DNA of 64,000 nt from Hymenobacter monticola (lineage in GTDB: Bacteria > Bacteroidota > Bacteroidia > Cytophagales > Hymenobacteraceae), in the NCBI RefSeq assembly GCF_022811645.1, contig NZ_CP094534.1:4092001-4156000 (forward strand), in the 5' to 3' direction. Position numbers and translations under genes: made by a program. Shown here piece by piece: positions 23,182 through 30,754 of the stretch; the stretch's first letter is position 1; each line of letters starts with the position of its first letter. A model generated the notes under the pieces. The model searched no databases and had not been told where the DNA came from. It was given only the letters and a program-made list of their open reading frames with translations.

Positions 23182-24612
23182 TTAAGCAGCATGTTTGATT
23201 GAGCAGTCGGTCACATCGACCACGCCGTTAATTTTGTAGTCCTTAAGAACAGTCATGATGACCTCTGAAACGAGTGGTTCGTTCTGCTCCTCGACAAGCA
23301 CAGAGTCGTGCTTCGTGAGCTGCCAGATCTTCTTCTCGACAAGCTTAGGGACGATGTTGTCTATGAAGATCTCGGACTCGACGCGCTGGAGCAGGATGGC
23401 AAATTCGTTGTTGCCGTACTTGCGCTTGAAGCCGTCGGTCATCTCGACCAGTTGTGGGAACTTCCCCTTTAGCAGCTTCTTCTTTTCCGAGGGGGATTCA
23501 GCTCCGGAGAAGACGCAAGCAAATGCACACTTCTTGGCGGTTGCTCTGGCAGCACTCCCTTTGGTGATGGATTCGATGCCGGCACCGTTGTCTAGGCCGA
23601 GCAGCACGGCTAGGGTTTCGTAAAACATGCCGGCGTTGGCAGCAGCCACGAAAGCTTTGGTATCATCGGTGTGCTCGTAGTCTTTGAAGAACATGGCGCG
23701 CTCGTCCGAGAACACTTCCGGGTTCTGAAGCAAAGCAGCCAGCAGTACGAACTGTGAATTGCTGAGGTCGATGCTCATAATCTTCTGCCCGCCGCTAACC
23801 GTCATGAATCCGAGGAAATCCGACTTCATGTTGGTGATGTCGGTGTCCAACCTGTTGTTCGTGGCGTTGCGATAAGGAGCACGATAGATGCGCTTGTCAA
23901 TCTTGGTGAGGAAGCGGGTCCATATCCAACGGCAGGTAGCACGTATCTCGGCAACGTACTCATAGGGAAAGGCGATGTGCACTCCACCACTCTCGCCCTT
24001 ACGACGCATCACGGACATCCCTTTCTTCGTGGCTTCAGCTACCGCTTTGTCAAGGTTGACGAAGTAGTTGGCGTTTCGACCATCGGTTATCACTTGGACA
24101 ACAGTTTCCTCGATCTCGTGATTGATGTCGAACGAATCAACGGTGATAGCATCGGCCAGGGCGTGGGCGTATTTCATCGCGTCCTTGTAGTTGAGTTCCA
24201 ACTTGGCAATGTTCTCAAGCACCATTGCTTGGTCCACCTGCGTGAACTCCGGGGTGTGGCAGCTTGCATCGGCAGCTACCGAGTGCTTGTCAAACTCCAC
24301 CAGATTCATCGAGATCCGGTAACGCTTAGGGTAGGGGTCTCCACCGAGTTCACCTGTATAATAGGAGTCAACCGACTGGATGATGCCATTGGCTACAAGC
24401 AGCCTCATCATGTCGTACCCTTTCTTTCCGAAAGCAGCGGTCAGGTAGGTCTTGTTTAGGTAGAGCCAGCCATCACTAGACTCGTAGGAGGCTTTGTTGA
24501 ACAGGTGCTCGATGATTGCCACAGCGTGGCGGTAGTTGGCTTTGGATAGGTTCAGAGCTTCAAGCGCAGTGGCTATCTTCTCGGAAATGATCACTTTCTT
24601 GGTCGGTTTCAA
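23182..24612 (-). CDS. minimal family-A DNA polymerase-like protein with N-terminal winged helix
   Basis: 476 residues from a TTG at 24612. Residues about 15-105 look like a winged helix (LNKTYLTAAFGKKGYDMMRL, RYRISM). From about 280 the order of PolA motifs can be followed: NNRLDTDITNMKSDF (like the RLSS..NLQNIP segment), MSIDLSNSQFVLLAAL (motif A, Asp then SQ), ARATAKKCAFACVFSG (motif B, R-x3-K then F), QRVESEIFIDNIV (like QGTAAD), TKHDSVLVEE (motif C, catalytic Asp, HDS for HDE). No 3'-5' or 5'-3' exonuclease domain fits in the length. It probably acts in prophage replication; whether it is templated, primed or degenerate is unknown. It is the longest gene of the leftward early block. Confidence 0.6.
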   Translation of the reverse strand: MKPTKKVIISEKIATALEALNLSKANYRHAVAIIEHLFNKASYESSDGWLYLNKTYLTAAFGKKGYDMMRLLVANGIIQSVDSYYTGELGGDPYPKRYRISMNLVEFDKHSVAADASCHTPEFTQVDQAMVLENIAKLELNYKDAMKYAHALADAITVDSFDINHEIEETVVQVITDGRNANYFVNLDKAVAEATKKGMSVMRRKGESGGVHIAFPYEYVAEIRATCRWIWTRFLTKIDKRIYRAPYRNATNNRLDTDITNMKSDFLGFMTVSGGQKIMSIDLSNSQFVLLAALLQNPEVFSDERAMFFKDYEHTDDTKAFVAAANAGMFYETLAVLLGLDNGAGIESITKGSAARATAKKCAFACVFSGAESPSEKKKLLKGKFPQLVEMTDGFKRKYGNNEFAILLQRVESEIFIDNIVPKLVEKKIWQLTKHDSVLVEEQNEPLVSEVIMTVLKDYKINGVVDVTDCSIKHAA

Positions 24613-24627
24613 TTCAATAGGCGGGAC

Positions 24628-24795
24628 TTATTTAGCGAGCTGTCTTGCAGCTTCTTCTTTGACTAGCAGGGCGAACAGCTCACCGCCGTTCCCTTTGAAT
24701 CCTTTGCTTTTCATCAGCGATAGAAGCTTGTTGAATCTTGGTTTGTCCTCTTTGAAGACATTGACTTGGGTGTGGGCATACTCTCTTACTCTCAT
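24628..24795 (-). CDS. small basic protein upstream of the polymerase-like gene
   Basis: 55 residues from ATG 24795 (MRVREYAHTQVNVFKEDKPR), continuing FNKLLSLMKSKGFKGNGGEL and ending EEAARQLAK. It is Lys-rich and helical; the layout (strand, then two helices) is compatible with a small DNA-binding or plasmid-partition-like protein. It starts 15 bases upstream of the polymerase-like gene, so the two are probably cotranscribed. A GGTATTTATATACC palindrome lies across its start region. The function is unknown. Confidence 0.6.
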   Translation of the reverse strand: MRVREYAHTQVNVFKEDKPRFNKLLSLMKSKGFKGNGGELFALLVKEEAARQLAK

Positions 24796-24860
24796 GGTAT
24801 TTATATACCACAAGTGCCCTCGTTTATAGGTGAGAATGCAGTTATTTTGAAAATAAATTT

Positions 24861-24997
24861 CGCTGCGAAACAGGGTAGTCCAGGTGCTCTACCTACTCTT
24901 CCATCTACATCCTAGCCACCACTACCACGCTATCAACTCCACTACTTACCCGCCACTGCTAAGGCTGGTCAGCTCTTACTATATTGTGGGAACATTT
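24861..24997. repeat. duplicated non-coding block, copy 1
   Basis: 137 bp starting CGCTGCGAAACAGGGT and ending with TTACTATATTGTGGGAACATTT-type sequence (24977-24997). Both ends match copy 2 at 59626-59774. The core between GCTCTACC and AGGCTGGTCAGC is guanine-poor on this strand and not conserved in sequence, only in composition (CTACC, CACTCC units). It lies upstream of the leftward polymerase block. Confidence 0.75.
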
Positions 24998-25033
24998 CAG
25001 TGTAAGCACTGGACTAGCTGTAAAGCCAGCGAA

Positions 25034-25067
25034 TTGGCAAGCCCCACCGTTGGGCAGGGCTTGCCAA
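25034..25067. terminator. strong hairpin between copy 1 and the 191-residue gene
   Basis: TTGGCAAGCCC / GGGCTTGCCAA stem just after the leftward stop at 25072. There is no clean T-run on either side. Confidence 0.5.
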
Positions 25068-25071
25068 GAGG

Positions 25072-25647
25072 TTATTCCTCGTCTACATAGTCAGCTTCAA
25101 ACTTCTTGGTTTGCTGCTTGATGCGCTTGGAATTAGGGTGGGGCGCAGTGTAGGTATAGTTGATGTCCATTATTCCACTTTGCGACAGGTTTGCCATGAC
25201 TTGGAGGTAAGCATCGGGGATTGGCTGGTCTAACCTCATGAAGTTGACGGTGGCGCTGGAGCCGTTTCTTTCGATGAGCTTCCAATCCACTTGGTGTTTT
25301 ACAAGTAGCGCCATTAAGTCGTCTTCGGGTTGCTCTGGTTGGCCGAACTGAGCTTCCCACTTGGCATCTTGTAGCAAGTGGCCAAACCGCATGTAGAAGT
25401 ATTGGAGCACCAGCAACAGGTCTTCAGCTGCATGAAACTCGAGAGTGATCTTATCTGGGATAGTGGTTGGAAGATCCTGTGGCTCTTTTTTGCTAAAGCG
25501 TTTGAGCATTTCCGTAAGCTCGGCTTCAGTTTGTTTGTCAAGCATCTCGGCTACCCAATCGCCGTTTGTTCCACGTTCAGCGAGCTTGAGTAAGACGGCT
25601 TCCTTGAGAGTGGGCACAGCTCCGCCCGCATGAATTTCTTCTTGCAT
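25072..25647 (-). CDS. hypothetical prophage protein (early region)
   Basis: 191 residues, MQEEIHAGGAVPTLKEAVLL... ending EADYVDEE. Mostly helical and acidic; QYFYMRFGHLLQDAKWEAQF is its most distinctive stretch. There is no signal peptide or known motif. It has a good Bacteroidetes-type promoter (TTTG-N17-TAGGTTTG, 25728-25700) and is the first leftward gene after the IS, so it may be an early or lysogeny gene. I see no helix-turn-helix that would support a repressor call. Confidence 0.6.
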   Translation of the reverse strand: MQEEIHAGGAVPTLKEAVLLKLAERGTNGDWVAEMLDKQTEAELTEMLKRFSKKEPQDLPTTIPDKITLEFHAAEDLLLVLQYFYMRFGHLLQDAKWEAQFGQPEQPEDDLMALLVKHQVDWKLIERNGSSATVNFMRLDQPIPDAYLQVMANLSQSGIMDINYTYTAPHPNSKRIKQQTKKFEADYVDEE

Positions 25648-25699
25648 TTTTTATTGGGTTTAAGTGAGGGTTATGCCCTAGCTAGGGTTGATGATGCAG

Positions 25700-25728
25700 C
25701 AAACCTAGAGTGGTTTTTTTGAAGCAAA
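25700..25728 (-). promoter_or_regulatory. promoter TTTG-N17-TAGGTTTG for the 191-residue gene
   Basis: Both boxes match the Bacteroidetes consensus on the minus strand. The spacing is a little shorter than usual; the start codon is 53 bases downstream. Confidence 0.6.
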
Positions 25729-25896
25729 TCCACTCCACATCAACTGAATAGTATAAACAAAAATATAATATATTGCATCAAGCTTGAACCTTCGGAAGCA
25801 TGGCTATGTTCGGCCAGCCGAAGGTTGAGTTTCGCCTGGCAACGAACATCTTGTTAGTGTGAGTTACGGCTGCTACTGTTAAGGCAAACTTTTTAG

Positions 25897-26688
25897 GAAG
25901 TGTTAACAGTGATTGGTAGTTTGGGGCATGGAAAGAATGCTCACGGATGCGCAATGGGCGCGGTTGGCGCCCCTCTTGCCGGGTCGGGAAGGCACGAGCG
26001 GTGGGCGCGGGCGCGACAACCGCCAGTTCGTGGAAGCCGTGCTCTGGCTGGCGCGCAACGGGGCGCGGTGGCGGGCCCTGCCGCCGGAACGCGGCAACTG
26101 GCACACGACGTACACGCGCTTCCAGCGCTGGGCGGCCGCGGGTGTGTGGCAACGCGTGTTCGAGGCCGTGCAGGACGAAACCGCCCTGCACACGCTGCTG
26201 GTGGATTCGACCACCGTGCGGGCCCACCAGCACGCGTCCGGGGCGCGCAAAAAAACGGACCGCAGGCCCTCGGCCGCAGCCGCGGCGGGCTGACGTGCAA
26301 GCTGCACGCCGTGGCCGACGCCCGCGGCCGGCCCGTGCGCTGCTGCCTCACGGCGGGCCAGCGCCACGACGCCCCGCAAGCCTTGCCCCTGCTCGAGGGC
26401 TTGGCCCCGGTCCACCTCATCGCCGACCGGGGCTACGATTCCGACCCGCTGGTGGCCGCTTTGGCTGCCCGCGGCACCCACGCCGTGATTCCGCCCCGGC
26501 GCAAGCGCCGGCACCCGCGGGCCTACGACCCGGCCCGCTACGCCCAGCGCCACCCCATCGAGCGACTCTTCAGCCGCCTCAAGCAATTTCGACGCGTGGC
26601 CACGCGCTACGACAAGTTGGACCGGCATTTTCTGGCTTTTATTCACTTAGCAGCAACTGTGCTCTGGCTGCGCGATTGTTAACACTTC
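25897..26688 (+). mobile_element. IS5-family insertion sequence (IS427-like group), 792 bp
   Basis: 13-bp perfect terminal inverted repeats GGAAGTGTTAACA / TGTTAACACTTCC, flanked on both sides by TA (likely 2-bp target duplication). It holds one transposase in two overlapping frames. It is much more GC-rich than the prophage around it, which suggests recent arrival from the host genome. It separates the divergent genes at 25647 and 26737 and so interrupts the prophage control region. Confidence 0.88.
25928..26682 (+). CDS. IS5-family transposase, expressed by -1 frameshift at an A7 run
   Basis: The first frame begins MERMLTDAQWARLAPLLPGR and ends at 26293; it contains the N-terminal domain and the first catalytic Asp (TLLVDSTTVRAHQHASG). 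The second frame, -1 relative to the first, carries GGLTCKLHAVADARGRP, LIADRGYDSD (second Asp) and YAQRHPIERLFSRLKQFRRV (catalytic Glu), ending VLWLRDC. The switch is expected at AAAAAAA, 26249-26255. Together they give a full DDE transposase of about 250 residues. Both reading frames look intact, so the element may be active. Confidence 0.88.
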
Positions 26689-26736
26689 CTAGTTTGTGTT
26701 TGCAGAATCTTTTGTTTATGAGGGAGATAGATAGGG

Positions 26737-27090
26737 GTGCAAACCTATCAATTCGAGTACATTGGAAAATGGCCCTCTAGCAACATCGTCTATCGGCTGA
26801 ACCACCGCCAGCGTCACAAGCTGGAAATGGAATACAAGCAGCTCTTCACGACCCTCCTTGGGGAACAGGAGCTTCCTAGCATCAACAAGTTCAGGATCCA
26901 CCTGGAGTATCGGTCACGTCTTGACGCTGACAATACGGTGCCAGGTCTGAAGGTCTTCGTTGATACCCTGAGAAGCTTGGACATCGTGACTCAGGACACG
27001 AGCAAGCACTACTGCGGCTTGTCCATCACGCCGAACCTAAGGCTACCGGTTAACAACACCTACCTAATCAAGCTGGAAGTATTGGGCTAG
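26737..27090 (+). CDS. RusA-like Holliday junction resolvase
   Basis: 117 residues from GTG 26737 (reads MQTYQFEYIGKWPSSNIVYR). RSRLDADNTVPGLKVFVDTL followed by IVTQDTSKHYCGLSI matches the RusA pattern of spaced acidic residues (DxDN...K...D.L......D). RusA proteins cut Holliday junctions in lambdoid and other phages, resolving recombination and replication intermediates before packaging. It is the first rightward gene after the IS, which now lies only 46 bases upstream, so its original promoter may be lost or replaced by IS read-through. Confidence 0.65.
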   Translation: MQTYQFEYIGKWPSSNIVYRLNHRQRHKLEMEYKQLFTTLLGEQELPSINKFRIHLEYRSRLDADNTVPGLKVFVDTLRSLDIVTQDTSKHYCGLSITPNLRLPVNNTYLIKLEVLG

Positions 27091-27578
27091 TGTACCGCAT
27101 CAAAAGCGGTTCGCACTACTCACGTCTATTCCCCTCGTTCACCTTCAAGCATACCATAAGGTATCGCTGCCGCTTCGAGAATAGCTGCTTATATCAGCTA
27201 GAAGGGGAAGACGCTTTCGACATTAACAAGCTCGTCGGCTTCTCGACAAGTTGGAACCACCATCAGCAATCAGCCCGAATCGGTTGGCGCTGCATGGACG
27301 GTCAGACCATTGAGCTGCTCACCTACACTTACGCCGATGGCAAGCGAGATGTGGTTGACACGATCCTAGCTGTGGTCAAGCCGGAAGAGGAGTTCGACAT
27401 CTCCATCACCGACTTCGAAAGCTGCTATGAATACACCGTCCGAGTCGGTGAACTGGAAAGCACAGCTCGAAAGTGGAAAGTGCCTGACCGCTGGCTCTTC
27501 CAATGGATACTACATCCTTTTTTCGGCGGACAGACCGCGGCACCCCATGAAATGAAAATACACCTCACCAAAATTTGA
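27090..27578 (+). CDS. hypothetical prophage protein
   Basis: 162 residues from a GTG that overlaps the preceding TAG (TAGTG), indicating translational coupling with the RusA-like gene. Beta-rich with many Trp and Tyr; no signal peptide or transmembrane segment. FSTSWNHHQQSARIGWRC and EFDISITDFESCYEYTVRVG are its most distinctive stretches. It ends in an ATTTGA overlap with the next TTG start. Function unknown. Confidence 0.6.
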   Translation: MYRIKSGSHYSRLFPSFTFKHTIRYRCRFENSCLYQLEGEDAFDINKLVGFSTSWNHHQQSARIGWRCMDGQTIELLTYTYADGKRDVVDTILAVVKPEEEFDISITDFESCYEYTVRVGELESTARKWKVPDRWLFQWILHPFFGGQTAAPHEMKIHLTKI

Positions 27579-28051
27579 AACGCCTATTCCTAACACCACT
27601 ACTAGCTCTAGCTATTCTCGGAAGCTGCCGAGTTGCCAAACCAATCGAGCGAATCGAGAGAACTGACTCAATCACCACCATCGTCCAGCGTCCTGTTGAG
27701 TTGGTGGTGCCTGCCGATTCGATCAAAGCCATCCAAGAGCTTGATGGGTTTGACAGAGCTTTTCACAAGGCTAAGCCTGGGCAAGTGTTCCTCACCAAAA
27801 CAGGGAAGAGGGTCAGCTACACCATCACCAAGAAGAGTGACACAGACTTTGAGATTAGTGCACACGCGGCTCAGGCTGACACATCGGTTGTGGTCAGTGA
27901 AACACACACCAATGTGAGTAAGCGCGTGGCTACGGTCACGGAATCAAAGCCCAATGGAATAATGAGGTTATGGACAGGGGCAAAGAATTACCTGCTTGCC
28001 ACATTCATTTTTCTGCTTCTCCTACTATTTCTGCTGAGGCGCAATAGATAG
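27575..28051 (+). CDS. lipoprotein with C-terminal transmembrane helix; unimolecular-spanin-like
   Basis: 158 residues from TTG 27575, overlapping the previous stop by four bases. The N-terminus (KRLFLTPLLALAILGSC) is a lipoprotein signal with the lipobox Cys near residue 18. A polar, beta-rich periplasmic part of about 100 residues follows. The C-terminus is a transmembrane helix (ATFIFLLLLLFLL) capped by RRNR. An outer-membrane lipid anchor plus an inner-membrane C-terminal helix is the arrangement of unimolecular spanins, which fuse the two membranes in the last step of phage lysis. The small membrane proteins that follow support a lysis cassette. The role is inferred from topology only. 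Confidence 0.6.
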   Translation: MKRLFLTPLLALAILGSCRVAKPIERIERTDSITTIVQRPVELVVPADSIKAIQELDGFDRAFHKAKPGQVFLTKTGKRVSYTITKKSDTDFEISAHAAQADTSVVVSETHTNVSKRVATVTESKPNGIMRLWTGAKNYLLATFIFLLLLLFLLRRNR

Positions 28052-28053
28052 GT

Positions 28054-28299
28054 ATGCAAACCCTAAAAAACATCTTCTCAAAGCAGGCTCTCTTTATGGG
28101 CGTGATTGTCGGCGTTCCAAAGCCAGTTATCTGGTGGATGATTGCCCTCATTCACTGTGCTTGCTCTGAGCGTCTCAACGGAGCCAATGTGCAGATGGAG
28201 TTAGCTGGTGACTGGATACTCGCATCAGCGTCACTATTCGCTCTGCTTGGCTTTATTAGCTTAACAATGAATATAATAACTAAAAATAAAAATGTCTAA
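28054..28299 (+). CDS. small two-helix membrane protein, holin candidate
   Basis: 81 residues, two bases after the spanin-like gene. Two hydrophobic stretches (ALFMGVIVGVPKPVIWWMIA and WILASASLFALLGFISLTMN) are separated by a short polar loop, and the end is basic (IITKNKNV). Size and topology fit class II holins, which permeabilise the inner membrane. Small two-helix proteins are common, so confidence comes mainly from the neighbourhood. Confidence 0.55.
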   Translation: MQTLKNIFSKQALFMGVIVGVPKPVIWWMIALIHCACSERLNGANVQMELAGDWILASASLFALLGFISLTMNIITKNKNV

Positions 28300-28311
28300 T
28301 AAACATTTTAA

Positions 28312-28422
28312 ATGACAAATCAAAGCATGATGGATTTCATCATCATATTCATGATTTGTTTAATGATATTTTCGGTGAAATGTGGCTTTACACCCGTTTT
28401 TAGGCGGTTTGTGGAAAACTAA
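28312..28422 (+). CDS. tiny single-helix membrane protein
   Basis: 36 residues from ATG 28312 (MTNQSMMDFIIIFMICLMIF, then a short polar tail ending RRFVEN). There is one clear hydrophobic helix. It is 12 bases downstream of the holin candidate, so a regulatory partner (antiholin) or second pore component is possible. Confidence 0.45.
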   Translation: MTNQSMMDFIIIFMICLMIFSVKCGFTPVFRRFVEN

Positions 28423-28522
28423 CTTTGCTACAGTTTAATTAAGGTTTGTTTCTCGATTAGTTTGCCTTTTACTTAGTGGGTGAGAGGTGAGAACAACTTC
28501 CTCTCGCTTCTCGAATCTGCCC

Positions 28523-28621
28523 ATGGCAGGAAAGAAAAAAGGGGACCAGTGGTATCACCACATAGTCCCCATCCTTAATCTCATGCTCAACGTGTTCCGG
28601 CTGTTTCACGACAGGAACTAG
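28523..28621 (+). CDS. tiny basic/hydrophobic protein
   Basis: 32 residues, MAGKKKGDQWYHHIVPILNL followed by MLNVFRLFHDRN. The basic N-terminus and amphipathic helix would suit a membrane-associated peptide. It lies at the end of the rightward cassette and before a clear terminator. Confidence 0.4.
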   Translation: MAGKKKGDQWYHHIVPILNLMLNVFRLFHDRN

Positions 28622-28664
28622 TAGAGCGATTCACTCACCAAAACCCGCTTAGTGCGAGGTTTAG

Positions 28665-28697
28665 AAAGCTCCACTGGCAGGTGGAGCTTTCTTTTTT
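28665..28697 (+). terminator. terminator of the rightward early/lysis operon
   Basis: AAAGCTCCAC / GTGGAGCTTT stem with a TTGGCAG-type loop followed by CTTTTTT. Confidence 0.75.
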
Positions 28698-28758
28698 GGT
28701 ATGTGAAAGGTAAAGTTTATCCGTTGAATGCCAAATTTTCTTACGTAAAATTTTAAGA

Positions 28759-30081
28759 TTATCCAAACACCTTTACCTTAAATAGCTCATCATCAAGCTT
28801 TCTCTTTTTATCGGTATAAAGAGCGAAGGTCTTCCAGTTGGCGTGGCCGGTGATGGCAGTGATCTTGGAGAAGGGGATGCCAGCCTCGATACAGAGGTTG
28901 ATGAAGGTGCGCCGCCCGGCGTGCGAGCAGATGAATTGCCACTTGGGTTTGGTTTCGCTCACGCGATTCAAACCATTGAAGCTGGTGATAGTCTCTTCAT
29001 ACTGAAGTGAGGGTAGTTGCTTGCAAACCTTCCGAATGGCTTTGCGGAAGTTAACAAGGGTTATTGGCTTTAGCTGGTAGTCGTGGCGCTCCATTATATC
29101 CTTGGAGATGGGAGCGAGGGGGATCGTGACATACTGCTTGGTCTTCTGAGTGGTGAGGGAGATCACCCCATCCTTGATGCATTCTTTCCCATTGAAGAAA
29201 ATGTCCGAGAACCTCAGTCCTGTCGAGCACATCAACACCATCAAGTCTCTTGCTCGGTTCAGGGAAACATTGGTTGATCCGAAATGGATCAACTCCAGCA
29301 GTTCGTTCTGCTCGAAGTAGATGATGTTCTCCTCCTTCTTTGGCAGTGTCAGCTTGAACTTCTTCCACGATGGCGAGAGGTTCAACTCTATCTGATAGGT
29401 ATGCATCACGGTCATCACCTTCAACAGACAGGTCTTGATGCTAGAGTTCTTCATACCTGACCTGACTAAGAAGTTTTGCAGCTCATATAGGGTGTCAGCA
29501 GTCACATCATGGATGGAGAGGAGTGGGTTGAACTCATACACTTTCTTGTAGACCCACTGATAGATCTCCCTTGTGGAGGTGGAATGATTCCCACGCTTCT
29601 GCTCAATCACAGCATCCAAGCGTGTGAGGAACAGATCATCCTTTGGGACCATGAAAGTTGACCTCATGCGCTTCACCTTCTTCAGACGAGCCTCTAGCTC
29701 TTCCTCAAGGATGAGTAGCTTTGAATCATCTAATTCCATGCCTAGGGCTTGCGTGTATACATGAGGCTTCGGAATCGTTCCGTTCCTGCGCTCCTCCGTG
29801 ACGGCCTGATACTGCTGCCTCATCAGTTTAGAGGTGGGCTCATGCCCGTTTTTCTTGAGCAAGCCCTCTGCCAGCTCCAGATCTGCCTTGATCTGAGTGA
29901 GGAGCGAGTTGATGAGTAATGCGCTGTCTCCGAATGCTCTTTCCTTCTTGAATAGGTTAGGGTCAATGAATTGACCAGAGGAGACTACGAACTTCTCACT
30001 CTTGGACTGCCAGACGACTGAGATTGGTTGTTCGGCCTTGTTCTTGTTCACCGCTCGGATGAATGCTCGGATTGTGGACAT
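28759..30081 (-). CDS. prophage tyrosine integrase
   Basis: 440 residues. Catalytic residues are visible: R in CSTGLRFSDI, H387-x-x-R390 in SHAGRRTF, H413 in GHANW, nucleophile Y422 in FALYTDKKRK. The middle carries a SAM-like core-binding domain (NPLLSIHDVTADTLYELQNF). It would recombine the 46-bp att core. Unusually it lies 8 kb from attL and 30 kb from attR, not at an end of the prophage, and it points away from the structural genes. It is distinct in sequence from the small element's integrase. Confidence 0.93.
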   Translation of the reverse strand: MSTIRAFIRAVNKNKAEQPISVVWQSKSEKFVVSSGQFIDPNLFKKERAFGDSALLINSLLTQIKADLELAEGLLKKNGHEPTSKLMRQQYQAVTEERRNGTIPKPHVYTQALGMELDDSKLLILEEELEARLKKVKRMRSTFMVPKDDLFLTRLDAVIEQKRGNHSTSTREIYQWVYKKVYEFNPLLSIHDVTADTLYELQNFLVRSGMKNSSIKTCLLKVMTVMHTYQIELNLSPSWKKFKLTLPKKEENIIYFEQNELLELIHFGSTNVSLNRARDLMVLMCSTGLRFSDIFFNGKECIKDGVISLTTQKTKQYVTIPLAPISKDIMERHDYQLKPITLVNFRKAIRKVCKQLPSLQYEETITSFNGLNRVSETKPKWQFICSHAGRRTFINLCIEAGIPFSKITAITGHANWKTFALYTDKKRKLDDELFKVKVFG

Positions 30082-30259
30082 GGGTGTATTATGTTGGTTG
30101 ATGGGGCCAACCTAATACGAAATCTTGAAAAGTTACAATATATTGTGCGCTGTGCTACTCTCTATAGCCACCTGCGGCTTTTCAGCTACACAACAATGAT
30201 CCCTATCCCCACCAGGAGGCAGAAGATGAGAATCAGATACGAGGGAAGGACGAAGACCA

Positions 30260-30730
30260 CTAAGCAAACTTGCCCATCTGGTCTGCAGCTAAAATATGTT
30301 GACGAATCAAGCCGCCGATGTTGATTTCTTGCGACTCACGTAACATCCAGAAGAAATCACCTTGGTACATCACGTCTTGGTTTTCAGCGATGGCGTCCAC
30401 AGCGATTTTCCACGCTTGGTTCGGGAAAGGCATTGGGTTGATGCTTACGATTTCACCAGTAGTGGCTCTAACCACGGTATTGTTATCGGCTACCAAGGGA
30501 ACCGTGCGGTCGTACACACCTTTGTCGTGAAGGTGAATGCCGTTCACGCCGTTATCGTTGGAATATGATTTCACAAGTACGTCCACCAGTGCGGAACAAA
30601 CCTTGGTTTCAGGGTGCTGCCGATGCTCCAAGCGCGTGAAGATGGCGACTTGCTTGATGATGGTGTCGTTGAATATACGGTCGGATAACTGTACTTCGAT
30701 TTTTTCAATAGTAGGTTGAATGATAGGCAT
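30260..30730 (-). CDS. hypothetical prophage protein, probable tail/fibre accessory
   Basis: 156 residues, MPIIQPTIEKIEVQLSDRIF..., with no signal peptide. It follows the fibre gene by 24 bases in the same direction and ends the leftward structural block. The sequence looks soluble and mixed alpha/beta (GVNGIHLHDKGVYDRTVPLV). Position suggests a fibre chaperone or tail-tip accessory; nothing in the sequence proves it. Confidence 0.55.
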   Translation of the reverse strand: MPIIQPTIEKIEVQLSDRIFNDTIIKQVAIFTRLEHRQHPETKVCSALVDVLVKSYSNDNGVNGIHLHDKGVYDRTVPLVADNNTVVRATTGEIVSINPMPFPNQAWKIAVDAIAENQDVMYQGDFFWMLRESQEINIGGLIRQHILAADQMGKFA

Positions 30731-30754
30731 TTAAATAATAAATATTTTTACATA

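Noticed and set aside
25784..25894. Short leftward frame abutting the IS (ends FGWPNIAMLPKVQA)
   Set aside because: Joining the DNA across the IS leaves no upstream start before a stop codon, so it is not a gene split by the IS.
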